A stretch of 28,842 nucleotides of DNA. Origin: a virus. The notes under the pieces were generated by a model that did not search any database, was not told the origin of the DNA, and saw nothing but the letters and a program-made list of their open reading frames with translations. The translations under genes were made by a program, and so were the position numbers. The DNA lies in the IMG/VR virus record IMGVR_UViG_3300048591_000519, positions 1-28,842 of that record. One strand, written 5' to 3'. Numbering within the stretch: position 1 is the first letter of the stretch; every line of letters begins with the position of its first letter. Below are positions 21,508-28,594 of the stretch, piece by piece.

Positions 21508-22265
21508 GGCTTCAGACGCTCCCAGACCTCGCCAGAGCGCATCTCTGCGAGAGTCCACTGGTGACCGGCGATACGGGCGAACAGGTCGCGGCGCTCGTCC
21601 TGCGTCGGTCGGTAAGGGTTCTCGATCTGTTCCCACAACGTCCCGAGGCGGGCGGCGCAGAACGTCGCCTCGGTGACGATCACCGGCACCCCGGCGGCCA
21701 GCGCATCGAGCGCCACGGCCGATGAGTGGGTGATCACCAGCCAGGCGTCCCGCAGCGCGACCTCGATCGGCTGCAGCCGGCCCCAGCGGTTCGGCTTCTG
21801 CCGGAACACGATCGGCCGGTCGGTGTGCTGCCGGACCTTCTTCGTGATGCGCTCGCTGAAGCACACCGGGGAGGTGCCGGCCCAGAGCTGGTAGAAGCCG
21901 GGCGACTGCATCGCGACCAGGACGTGCCGGCCGCCTGTGCGCGTCGGTGCCACGTTGACGCCGAGCAAGTCCAGGCGCGCGAAATCAGGCTGACCCCGGC
22001 CGTCGCACCAGAGCCGCTTGTGGCTGATCCGGTAATACTCGCCGCGGCGCCAGTAGCCGTGGTCGACCTGATACCAGTCCGGCAGGACGCCGGGCTGCAT
22101 CAGCGCCGCCTGGCGCGCGGCCATGCCGGAAATGAACCCGATGTTACCCCGCGCCTGCCAATCGATGACGACCTGGCCGCCGCAGCCGTCAGCCAGTGCG
22201 TTGCAGAGACTCAGGCTGTACGGCTTGCGATGGTCCGCGTAGCAGGTGACGGAAGGCGTGACCAG
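21504..22265 (-). CDS. capsule-type glycosyltransferase, paralogue of the upstream gene
   Basis: The ATG at 22124 gives 206 residues but has no ribosome-binding site and would lose a region conserved with the upstream paralogue. The open frame continues upstream as VTCYADHRKPYSLSLCNALA, then QVVIDWQARGNIGFISGM, which aligns with the paralogue's N-terminus. A CTG at 22265 with GAGGAG 7 bases before it gives 253 residues. This overlaps the upstream gene by 77 bases. The C-terminal part has AWLVITHSSAVALDALAAGV (a GT-B-like donor site) and EVWERLKP. The start is a hypothesis; the reading frame itself is not in doubt. Confidence 0.6.
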   Translation of the reverse strand: MVTPSVTCYADHRKPYSLSLCNALADGCGGQVVIDWQARGNIGFISGMAARQAALMQPGVLPDWYQVDHGYWRRGEYYRISHKRLWCDGRGQPDFARLDLLGVNVAPTRTGGRHVLVAMQSPGFYQLWAGTSPVCFSERITKKVRQHTDRPIVFRQKPNRWGRLQPIEVALRDAWLVITHSSAVALDALAAGVPVIVTEATFCAARLGTLWEQIENPYRPTQDERRDLFARIAGHQWTLAEMRSGEVWERLKP

Positions 22266-22992
22266 ACCCGATCTCCTCGACCGTCCACTGCGCCCAGGCG
22301 AGGCGCGTCAGAAATTCGCCGCGATCGCCCCGGAAGGGCTCGCCGAGCGTTTTGCCGAAGGGCCGGGCCGCCGGTGCGCCGATCCACTGCGGCAGGCCGT
22401 GATAGACCGGCACGCCGTAGAGCAGCGCCTTGATCGCCGCCCCGCTCGCCCAGGTGACGACGAACTTCGCGCCGGCGAGCTGGGGATACAGGGTCTCGTT
22501 GTGCTGCTTGGCGCCCGGGTGCCCGCGAACGACGACGCGGTGCCCCATGGCCTGCAGCTGCTTCGCGGCCCGCTGATGCCAGCCCGAGGGCTGCGCCACT
22601 GGCGGGGAGCCGATGCCGCGCTGGGCGAGCACCAGGGCGTAATCGCCACCCGTGCGCCACGGCCACCAGTCGGCGTCGAAGATGTCCGCACGTTCGGGCC
22701 CGCCGATCGGCCAGCGGCCCGCGCCGGCGTTCCAGTTGAGCGCCAGCGAGTACCAGACCTTGCCGGACCACTCGCGGCCGAGGTAGCCATTCTCAGCGAC
22801 GATGACCGTCCCGCCGGCGGCCTCGTACTGCAGCGCCATCTGATGACCGGCGCCGTACCTATTCCAGATCAGCAGCGCGTTGCCGGGACGTGGGTCTATG
22901 GGCCCGATCTCGTAGCCGCAGGCACGCAGGCCGTCGCAGAAGGCGTCCCGCCGGTAGTGCGGGGCCTCGCGGACGGCGACGTACGCCCTCAC
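22189..22992 (-). CDS. capsule-type glycosyltransferase
   Basis: 267 residues, ATG overlapping the stop of the coiled-coil membrane protein (ATGA). It has a GT-B-like plan: an N-terminal domain with ALLIWNRYGAGHQMALQYEA and GTVIVAENGYLGREW, and a C-terminal domain with HRVVVRGHPGAKQH, KFVVTWASGAAIKALLYGVP and WTVEEIGSG. The GHPGA and the TWASG..K.LL pattern resemble capsular polysaccharide export and synthesis proteins. It is paralogous to the next gene along most of its length. The C-terminal 20 residues after FRHLL are probably unstructured tail read over the neighbour's start. Confidence 0.6.
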   Translation of the reverse strand: MRAYVAVREAPHYRRDAFCDGLRACGYEIGPIDPRPGNALLIWNRYGAGHQMALQYEAAGGTVIVAENGYLGREWSGKVWYSLALNWNAGAGRWPIGGPERADIFDADWWPWRTGGDYALVLAQRGIGSPPVAQPSGWHQRAAKQLQAMGHRVVVRGHPGAKQHNETLYPQLAGAKFVVTWASGAAIKALLYGVPVYHGLPQWIGAPAARPFGKTLGEPFRGDRGEFLTRLAWAQWTVEEIGSGHAFRHLLRGPSQAVQPESLQRTG

Positions 22993-23276
22993 GGCCGCCG
23001 AGCAGCGTCGTCCAGCAGCGTTTCGATGCGGTCGAGTCGCTTCACGATGTCGACCTTGAGCTCGGCCTGGTAACGCTCCATCTGTGCGGAGCGCATCTCG
23101 AGAGCGTTCAGACGGGTTGCCGCCTCCAAGTGCTCGAGCTGCTGCATGCGACGGTCCATCTGGTCGAACCGTTCCATCATCTGCCCCGTCGAGAACACCA
23201 GCGACAGCACCAGGGCGCCGTCGACAATTAATGACCCGAGTGGCACGCGAAATCGCGTCATGCTTTCTGGGCTCAT
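22989..23276 (-). CDS. membrane-anchored coiled-coil protein
   Basis: 95 residues. Three adjacent start codons (GTG 23282, ATG 23279, ATG 23276) are possible; ATG 23276 best fits the spacing to GAGG. Residues about 13-32 (PLGSLIVDGALVLSLVFSTG) form one transmembrane helix. The rest is a charged heptad-like coiled coil (MMERFDQMDRRMQQLEHLEA, then MERYQAELKVDIVKRLDRIE). It is a common type of small phage protein. It begins the inserted cassette after DUF2460, and might anchor or scaffold the transferases, but that is speculation. Confidence 0.65.
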   Translation of the reverse strand: MSPESMTRFRVPLGSLIVDGALVLSLVFSTGQMMERFDQMDRRMQQLEHLEAATRLNALEMRSAQMERYQAELKVDIVKRLDRIETLLDDAARRP

Positions 23277-23297
23277 CATCACCTCGCAGACTGTTGG

Positions 23298-23936
23298 CTA
23301 ATCCGCGCTGACGCGGATTTCTTTGAGCGAGAACGAGACAGCCTGCTGTCGGTGACTGATGATCTCGACCGGGAAAGAACCGTCAAAGCGCATCGGCAGA
23401 TCGAACTCGCCGCCCCAGGTCAAAGTCCCGGCGGGCGTGAACAACAGCGACACACGCCCCGTCGTGTAGTCGACGGTGTAGTGCGTGGTCTCGGTCTTGA
23501 GCGTGCCACCGTCGGCGATCAGGATCGTCCCGCTCACCGGTTTGAGGATCGGCCGGTCCTGTGACAGCACACCGTAGGTGTAGCGCTTGACGAGCTGATA
23601 CTCCGCCGGGCTCTCGCCGACGACCGCGAGCAGCGGGCAATCGGTCGATGCTGGGCTGCTGCCGACCGCGCACGACTTGAAGTCGGTGTAGTCCTTGACC
23701 CGGAACCCGTAAGCCGGGCCGCCGACCGCGTGATAGAAGCGCAGCAGCTCCTGCACGGCCGGATCGCCACCCTCGCTCGGCCCCACGGTGAGTGTGATGC
23801 GAGTGAGCGGGTACGCCCAGTTGCGGTTGCGTCGCTCGACACCGCTCGCCCGCTCGATCGTGGTGACCGAGTACATGGGCTCGGAGACGAACCCGTAGCG
23901 CGGGCAGCCTGGGAAGCGTGGCGTTTCGAGAAACAT
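23298..23936 (-). CDS. DUF2460 distal tail protein
   Basis: 212 residues; ATG overlaps the tape-measure stop (TGATG). It matches the DUF2460 family along its whole length: FLETPRFPGCPRYGFVSEPM, then ERASGVERRNRNWAYPLTRI, LLRFYHAVGGPAYGFRVKDY and the terminal SFSLKEIRV. The family forms the distal tail ring that joins the tail tube to the tip in gene transfer agents and similar siphoviruses. Here its usual partner DUF2163 is separated from it by the seven-gene cassette. Confidence 0.92.
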   Translation of the reverse strand: MFLETPRFPGCPRYGFVSEPMYSVTTIERASGVERRNRNWAYPLTRITLTVGPSEGGDPAVQELLRFYHAVGGPAYGFRVKDYTDFKSCAVGSSPASTDCPLLAVVGESPAEYQLVKRYTYGVLSQDRPILKPVSGTILIADGGTLKTETTHYTVDYTTGRVSLLFTPAGTLTWGGEFDLPMRFDGSFPVEIISHRQQAVSFSLKEIRVSAD

Positions 23937-26059
23937 CAGTTATTCCGGCCGTTGGCGCGGGAAGCACCGCGCGCCGCGGCCGCCGCGATCTGCTGTTCCG
24001 TGGCCCGCGAGACGGTGCCGTTCGGTGCGTTGATCGTGAAGTTGTTCTGGACGGTCATGCTCGCCGAGCGCATGCCGAGCGTCGGGCTGCGGATCGGCGA
24101 AGGCATCGCGGCCACGAGCCCGCCCGCGGCGAACCCGGGCAACGACTGCAGCGCCTGCATGCCGACGCGGTTGAAGGACTCGAGGAAACTCATCGCGCCT
24201 GGCTGTCGCGTCACTTCGGAGCGCGTCACGAACTCGCCGGCGTGCACGATGCCGGCCGGCTCGAACTTGCTGCCGTCGCCCGTGTAGCCGCCACTCGCCA
24301 GGCCGATCGACGCGAAGTCGAAGCCGTTGATCGTGCCGATGCTGGAGCTGGCTGCGGACCCACCGCCGAACAGTCCGCCCAAGACGCCGGCCGCCTTGCC
24401 GAGCCAGCCGCCCCCGGAGCTCACGCCACCCGTGCCGAAGATCTTGCCGGCGATGTCCGCCGCGATGGCCTCGGCCGCCATGCGCTGCAGCATCTTCGCG
24501 AACGAGTCGACGAGCCCTTCGATGCCACTCTCGAACGGATCGAATATGAAGTCGGCCAGGATGCCCTGCACGTTGCGGCTGGCCTCCTCAAAGAACACGC
24601 TGAGCTGCTCCTGCTCTTTCTCCGGGAAGATCCGCTCGGCCGTGATGGTGATCGGCTCGAGTCCCTCCATCTCGAGGCGGGCGAGCGCCGCGGCAGCCTG
24701 GTCGGCCAGGTTCGGGTAGGTGGCTGCGAGCTGCTCGAGCGCGTACTTCGTTTCCTGGTACTGCGCGATCTGATCTTCGACGGGCGTGCGCAGTCCCTCG
24801 ATCGCGGCAATGCCCGCCGCGTAGACGTCCTGGTAGGCCTTGGCCTGGTCGCGCAGAGCGTCGGCGGTGTCGCGCGCAGGCTTCGCTGCCGGCTTGCCGT
24901 CGCCGCCCGTGCCAAGGTTGTATGGATCGTCTTTCTTCGTCGGCTCCGGTTTCACGAACGGCGCCTCAATGTTCTGGCCGTAGTCCCTCAACAGGCCCTC
25001 CAGCCGCTTCAGCTCGGCCTGCAGCTCATCCTCGGACCACCACTCGACGATGCCCTCGCGGCCGAAGAACCGCAGCCGCTCCGAGGGGTTCTCGAGCGCT
25101 GATCGAACCTTCGCGATGTCCTGATCGATGCGGACAGCGTCGCCCGCCGCGGCACCAAAGCGGATCGCCGCGATTTCCTCGCCCGCGAACTTCGCGGCAC
25201 CCGCGGCCGCCGTCAGACCCTCGACGGCTTTCTGACTCGCGAGAATCATGCCGGAAAACAGCGTGTCGGCAGATGCCTTCGTCTGCGGATCCTGCAGCAC
25301 CTTCACGAGCTCGTTGACCGCTTCGGTAACCGCCGGAACGCCCGTGTTCACCTCGAGCAGGTCGCCGAAGGCGTTCTGCACGGACTTGAGCGCGCCGCCG
25401 AAGGTGTTCCGGATCGCGCGCGCCTGGCCGCCGAACTGCACCCCGAGCTCCTTGAGGATGACCTCCTGGGCCTTCGCAACCTCGCCAGTTTCGATGAGGG
25501 ACTTGATGAGGTCCTTCTGCGACGCGGTGAGCTGGACGCCCGAGCGCTGCAGCGCCGTCGCACCCTTCACCGGATCGTTGAGCGCCTTGCCAACCAGCAG
25601 CGCCGCGGACTGCAGGTCCATGTTGAGCGCCGTCGACAGGTCGAGCACGGCTTCGGTGGCGGCTGTGAACTGGTCGCCGCGCACGTTCGTGAACGTGAGT
25701 AGCACGGCTTGCATGGCGACGACGGCGTCATCGCCGAACGCCGTGACGCGCTGCAGCTGGCCGGCGACCGCCTGCAGCTGCTTCGAGGTGAACCCGGAGA
25801 CGCCGCCCGTCGACTTGAGCACCTGCTCGAGCTTGGCCGTCGCCTGCTCGGCCTCGATCGTCGCCTGGACGATCTTGCCGAACCCGACGCCAGCCACGAG
25901 ACCCGTGATGACGCCCTGCAGCGTGCGGAACCCGGACTTCATCTTCCGGGTGAGCGCGTCCATCTCGCGCGTCGCCTGGTCCGCGCCTTTCTTGAAGCCG
26001 CCCGCGCGCAAAATTAAGTCGACAGTTAGCGCGCCGAGATTTCTGCTAGCCACGATCAT
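23936..26059 (-). CDS. tail tape-measure protein
   Basis: 707 residues from ATG at 26059, overlapping the end of the homing-endonuclease gene by 14 bases. The N-terminus (TVDLILRAGGFKKGADQATR) and the region TSKQLQAVAGQLQRVTAFGD, ALNMDLQSAALLVGKALNDP and LKSVQNAFGDLLEVNTGVP are typical of tape-measure proteins. The C-terminal part has glycine-rich hydrophobic stretches and GGYTGDGSKFEPAGIVHAGE, which is diagnostic of this class. It sets the tail length and would pass into the host membrane with the DNA. At about 0.15 nm per residue it implies a tail of roughly 100 nm. Confidence 0.93.
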   Translation of the reverse strand: MIVASRNLGALTVDLILRAGGFKKGADQATREMDALTRKMKSGFRTLQGVITGLVAGVGFGKIVQATIEAEQATAKLEQVLKSTGGVSGFTSKQLQAVAGQLQRVTAFGDDAVVAMQAVLLTFTNVRGDQFTAATEAVLDLSTALNMDLQSAALLVGKALNDPVKGATALQRSGVQLTASQKDLIKSLIETGEVAKAQEVILKELGVQFGGQARAIRNTFGGALKSVQNAFGDLLEVNTGVPAVTEAVNELVKVLQDPQTKASADTLFSGMILASQKAVEGLTAAAGAAKFAGEEIAAIRFGAAAGDAVRIDQDIAKVRSALENPSERLRFFGREGIVEWWSEDELQAELKRLEGLLRDYGQNIEAPFVKPEPTKKDDPYNLGTGGDGKPAAKPARDTADALRDQAKAYQDVYAAGIAAIEGLRTPVEDQIAQYQETKYALEQLAATYPNLADQAAAALARLEMEGLEPITITAERIFPEKEQEQLSVFFEEASRNVQGILADFIFDPFESGIEGLVDSFAKMLQRMAAEAIAADIAGKIFGTGGVSSGGGWLGKAAGVLGGLFGGGSAASSSIGTINGFDFASIGLASGGYTGDGSKFEPAGIVHAGEFVTRSEVTRQPGAMSFLESFNRVGMQALQSLPGFAAGGLVAAMPSPIRSPTLGMRSASMTVQNNFTINAPNGTVSRATEQQIAAAAARGASRANGRNN

Positions 26060-27038
26060 TTACCCATGCGAAGGTCTTGCCACGGACAACGTCGGCGACC
26101 GCCCAATAGCTGCAGCCAATCTCGCGAGCGACATCGGCATGCGGCGCGCCGGAGCGCTTCATTTCTCTAATTCTCCGAACCTGAGATTCATTCAGGGCGT
26201 TCTTGCTTTCTCTCATCGCTGCCGCGGTGTTGGCGATCCGCTCTGCCGAATATGGCCCGGTTCCTTTGCCTTTCCGGTTCTCAGACATCATGCGCAAGGA
26301 GTCAGTGGAATGCCTGCGACCCCTGAACGAACTCGGACGACCAACTGCGGCCGCCTTCATCTTCCCGATAGTTTCGGCGGTGTGTGTGTACCCGAGCTGC
26401 GACCCTGCCTTCGGCGCGCAATTGAGTTTCGGGCGCAGCACATCGATCGCGCGCTGCTCGTAGAAGATCAGGTGACGCCGATCGCAGCGGATCAAAGTGC
26501 GGAATCCGAACGCCTCAGGCCCGTGCTTGTTCCAAGCTCTTTGCAGCGCGACCGAGTGGTGCTGCCCGCGCTCAAGGTGCGCCAGGTGCTGACGCCACCG
26601 CTTCGCGAGGTCCGTGGCGCTACCAACGTAGCGACGATCGGTTCCTATCTGGACAATTTCATAGATTCCAGCCGCCCGCTTTTCAGGTCGCTGGCGATGG
26701 GTCAGAAGCGAGGCACCCGCGGCGATGACATTGATCGGCTTCGCCTTCACGGCCAAGTTCTCGATCCGATCATCGGCGGGGTCGCCATTGATGTGGGTCA
26801 AAATCCCTGCCGGCGCTGAGCCGTGGTGCCAGATCCAGACTAGGTGGGAGGTCATCACATTGCCGCCGAGGTAGGGGGCGCGCCGATAACCGCCGGCGAC
26901 GATGTGGCCGATCTCCACACCAACTCGTGCGCCTCGACCGCGCGCGACGCGGATCAATCGGCCGCTCTCCGGCACGTAATTAAAGGTCGCGCGCACGCGA
27001 TCTCCGGTGAGCCTTTTGACGCGCCCGAGTGTTGTCAC
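26046..27038 (-). CDS. double-nuclease homing endonuclease (HNH + GIY-YIG)
   Basis: 330 residues from a GTG overlapping the stop of the chaperone gene (TAGTG). Four modules are visible. HNH_3-like: HLVWIWHHGSAPAGILTHIN (H65, H82), G and the N94 of RIENL. GIY-YIG: GIYEI (124-128), RRYVGSATDLAKRWRQH, with E194 in FYEQRAID. NUMOD3-like repeats: YTHTAETIGKMKAAAVGRPS and SENRKGKGTGPYSAE. A C-terminal helix-turn-helix: SQVRRIREMKRSG and ADVAREIGCSYWAVADVV. Known homing enzymes usually have one nuclease core plus such DNA-binding modules; both HNH and GIY-YIG in one chain is uncommon. It lies between the tail chaperones and the tape measure and ends 14 bases inside the latter. Confidence 0.8.
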   Translation of the reverse strand: MTTLGRVKRLTGDRVRATFNYVPESGRLIRVARGRGARVGVEIGHIVAGGYRRAPYLGGNVMTSHLVWIWHHGSAPAGILTHINGDPADDRIENLAVKAKPINVIAAGASLLTHRQRPEKRAAGIYEIVQIGTDRRYVGSATDLAKRWRQHLAHLERGQHHSVALQRAWNKHGPEAFGFRTLIRCDRRHLIFYEQRAIDVLRPKLNCAPKAGSQLGYTHTAETIGKMKAAAVGRPSSFRGRRHSTDSLRMMSENRKGKGTGPYSAERIANTAAAMRESKNALNESQVRRIREMKRSGAPHADVAREIGCSYWAVADVVRGKTFAWVNDRG

Positions 27039-27346
27039 TACTTCTTACCTGCGAGGATCTTCATTGCATCGGCGATCGAAGCCGGCTCCTGGTCCGCCTG
27101 GAAGTGCGGCATGAATTCCGCCTGCGACCGTTGACCACCCATCGCGTTGTTGATCGCCGCGGCGATGAGCGCGAATCCCCATTCGAGACGTGTGCCCATG
27201 TGGAGCGACCCGCGTCGCGCCAGATAGGCTGACCACTGCTGAGCCTCGACGAAGGACATGCGCTCCTTGGCTTCCTCGATCGTCCTGCCGCCGACTCCGT
27301 TCAGCACGAGCTCGTGCCAGAACTCATCGGCGGCCGTCAGTTTTTT
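27038..27346 (-). CDS. tail assembly chaperone, frameshift extension (T part of GT)
   Basis: This frame has no strong start of its own and is read by -1 frameshifting from the upstream gene at 27340-27346. After the slip the sequence continues KLTAADEFWHELVLNGVGGR, then EAKERMSFVEAQQWSAYLAR and ends SIADAMKILAGKK. In lambda the matching gpGT fusion binds the tape measure and tail tube protein during assembly. About 100 residues are added to the 121-residue short form. Confidence 0.85.
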   Translation of the reverse strand, partial: KKLTAADEFWHELVLNGVGGRTIEEAKERMSFVEAQQWSAYLARRGSLHMGTRLEWGFALIAAAINNAMGGQRSQAEFMPHFQADQEPASIADAMKILAGKK

Positions 27347-27702
27347 GAGGAGGCCTCGCCGCCGTTCACGGCATTGATGGCACCGGTCAGGACCTCGGCC
27401 AGCGACGGATCGAGCGCCTCGGCCTCGGCGTACGTCAGCCGCTCCGTGCCATCCTCGCCGAGCAGCACGGCCTCGCTGATCACCAGCGCACGCTGGCTGA
27501 TGCCGGGGCCGCCACCCGTAACCGCGGCGCGGGCCGCTGCCTGTATGCGATCGATCACGCCGCAGGAGACCTTGCGGATGAACACCGTGAAGGTATCCGT
27601 GACCTCGGTTCCGTCTTCGGCGATGTGGGTCCAGGACACTTCCCGTTTCTCGGGCACGGACGGGACGAACCCGCCCTTCTCCCTCAGCGTTTTCAGATCC
27701 AT
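27337..27702 (-). CDS. tail assembly chaperone, short form (G-like)
   Basis: 121 residues starting MDLKTLREKGGFVPSVPEKR and ending GGEASSKN. The pattern (REVSWTHIAEDGTEVTDTFT, AVLLGEDGTERLTYAEAEAL, then SLAEVLTGAINAVNG) matches phage tail assembly chaperones that lie between the major tail protein and the tape measure. The stop TGA directly follows an A AAA AAC slippery run, so a fraction of ribosomes should read on into the T frame. Both forms are normally needed in a fixed ratio. Confidence 0.85.
   Translation of the reverse strand: MDLKTLREKGGFVPSVPEKREVSWTHIAEDGTEVTDTFTVFIRKVSCGVIDRIQAAARAAVTGGGPGISQRALVISEAVLLGEDGTERLTYAEAEALDPSLAEVLTGAINAVNGGEASSKN
27340..27346 (-). promoter_or_regulatory. 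-1 programmed frameshift site A AAA AAC
   Basis: On the minus strand the zero-frame codons TCA AAA AAC TGA contain the heptamer A AAA AAC, one of the most efficient -1 slippery sequences. A one-base backward slip avoids the TGA and enters the KLTAADEF frame. The run of six A appears as T6 on the given strand. Confidence 0.88.
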
Positions 27703-27714
27703 GCCGGCCTCGGA

Positions 27715-28179
27715 TCAGACCTTCGGGTGCAGGATCGGGAAGTCCGACACCTGGACCGAGATATTGCTGCTGACGACGCTGTTCAGCGCGAAGTCGAACG
27801 GCAGGTCGCTGATGTAGGCCTCGAATTCGATCCAGGAGCGGCTGGTCGGCAGGTTGAACTGTCCGCCCGACGCGCCCGAAGGCGGCAGGGTGCCATCGGA
27901 CCAGCCGAGCGCCCACTGCAGCTTCGTGCCGGCGCGATAGAGCTCGTGCATGCGCACATGGCTCGCGTCGCTAGTGTCGAAGTTGATCGTGAACGACGCG
28001 GCACCGGGCGTCGCCATGCCGGGCTCGTAGGTGCGGGCGTCCGAGTCGAGACAGGTCGTCTCGATCTGGTCGCGCGCCGCGGTCAAGCCCGTCATGCCGG
28101 TGATGCAGCCGACCGTCGTGATGACATCGCCGTCCGGGTCGATGAAATAGAGCTTGGTGCCCTGGGTTTTCATGGCCAT
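27715..28179 (-). CDS. major tail tube protein
   Basis: 154 residues; GAGAGG 8 bases before the ATG supports this start, with another ATG two codons later. It reads MKTQGTKLYFIDPDGDVITT, then GLTAARDQIETTCLDSDART and PGAASFTINFDTSDASHVRM, typical of tail tube proteins in siphoviruses with lambda V-like folds. The position before the chaperone pair supports this. It polymerises into the tube around the tape measure. Confidence 0.88.
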   Translation of the reverse strand: MAMKTQGTKLYFIDPDGDVITTVGCITGMTGLTAARDQIETTCLDSDARTYEPGMATPGAASFTINFDTSDASHVRMHELYRAGTKLQWALGWSDGTLPPSGASGGQFNLPTSRSWIEFEAYISDLPFDFALNSVVSSNISVQVSDFPILHPKV

Positions 28180-28225
28180 CGAAAATACCTCTCGTCAGCA
28201 GTGGTCTGTGGTCGAAACAGGTTGG

Positions 28226-28594
28226 TCAGCGATTCACGATCCAGTCGACCGTGAACGATTTGCGGTAGGCGCGGGTCTCCGTGTCGCGGCCCTCGCCATC
28301 CCAGGAGACGACGTGCGCCAGGGCCTCGAGCACGGCGACGAGTGCGTCGCTCACCTCGCGGGCCTCGGCAGCCGTCGCCCCGTATACGTCCAGGTGCGTC
28401 GTGATCGCGTCCGCGTCCGGCGCCGCGCCAAGATAGTTCTCGGGCTCGCCGCTGCCGATCGCCCACACCGCGTACGGCAACACCGCCTTCTGCGGCGCCT
28501 CGCCGAACGGGTACAGGCGCAGGCCGGTCGCGTCCTCGAGCAGTCCGGAGACGCTCGAATCGCCGGCGCAAGCTTCAAACAGCGGTGGGTACAT
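28226..28594 (-). CDS. tail completion protein (DUF3168)
   Basis: 122 residues starting MYPPLFEACAGDSSVSGLLE, containing GLRLYPFGEAPQKAVLPYAV and the family-typical HLDVYGATAAEAREVSDALV, ending RKSFTVDWIVNR. DUF3168 proteins act as tail terminator or completion proteins at the head-tail joint. The start overlaps the upstream gene by 20 bases. Confidence 0.88.
   Translation of the reverse strand: MYPPLFEACAGDSSVSGLLEDATGLRLYPFGEAPQKAVLPYAVWAIGSGEPENYLGAAPDADAITTHLDVYGATAAEAREVSDALVAVLEALAHVVSWDGEGRDTETRAYRKSFTVDWIVNR

Noticed and set aside
23918-25102. A 394-codon plus-strand frame opposite the tape measure
   Set aside because: A shadow of the tape-measure gene with arginine/alanine-rich low-complexity translation and no ribosome-binding site.
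25248-26819. A 523-codon open frame on the plus strand opposite the tape-measure and homing-endonuclease genes
   Set aside because: It is antisense to two well-supported genes; long antisense frames are expected in GC-rich coding DNA, and its translation shows no domain.
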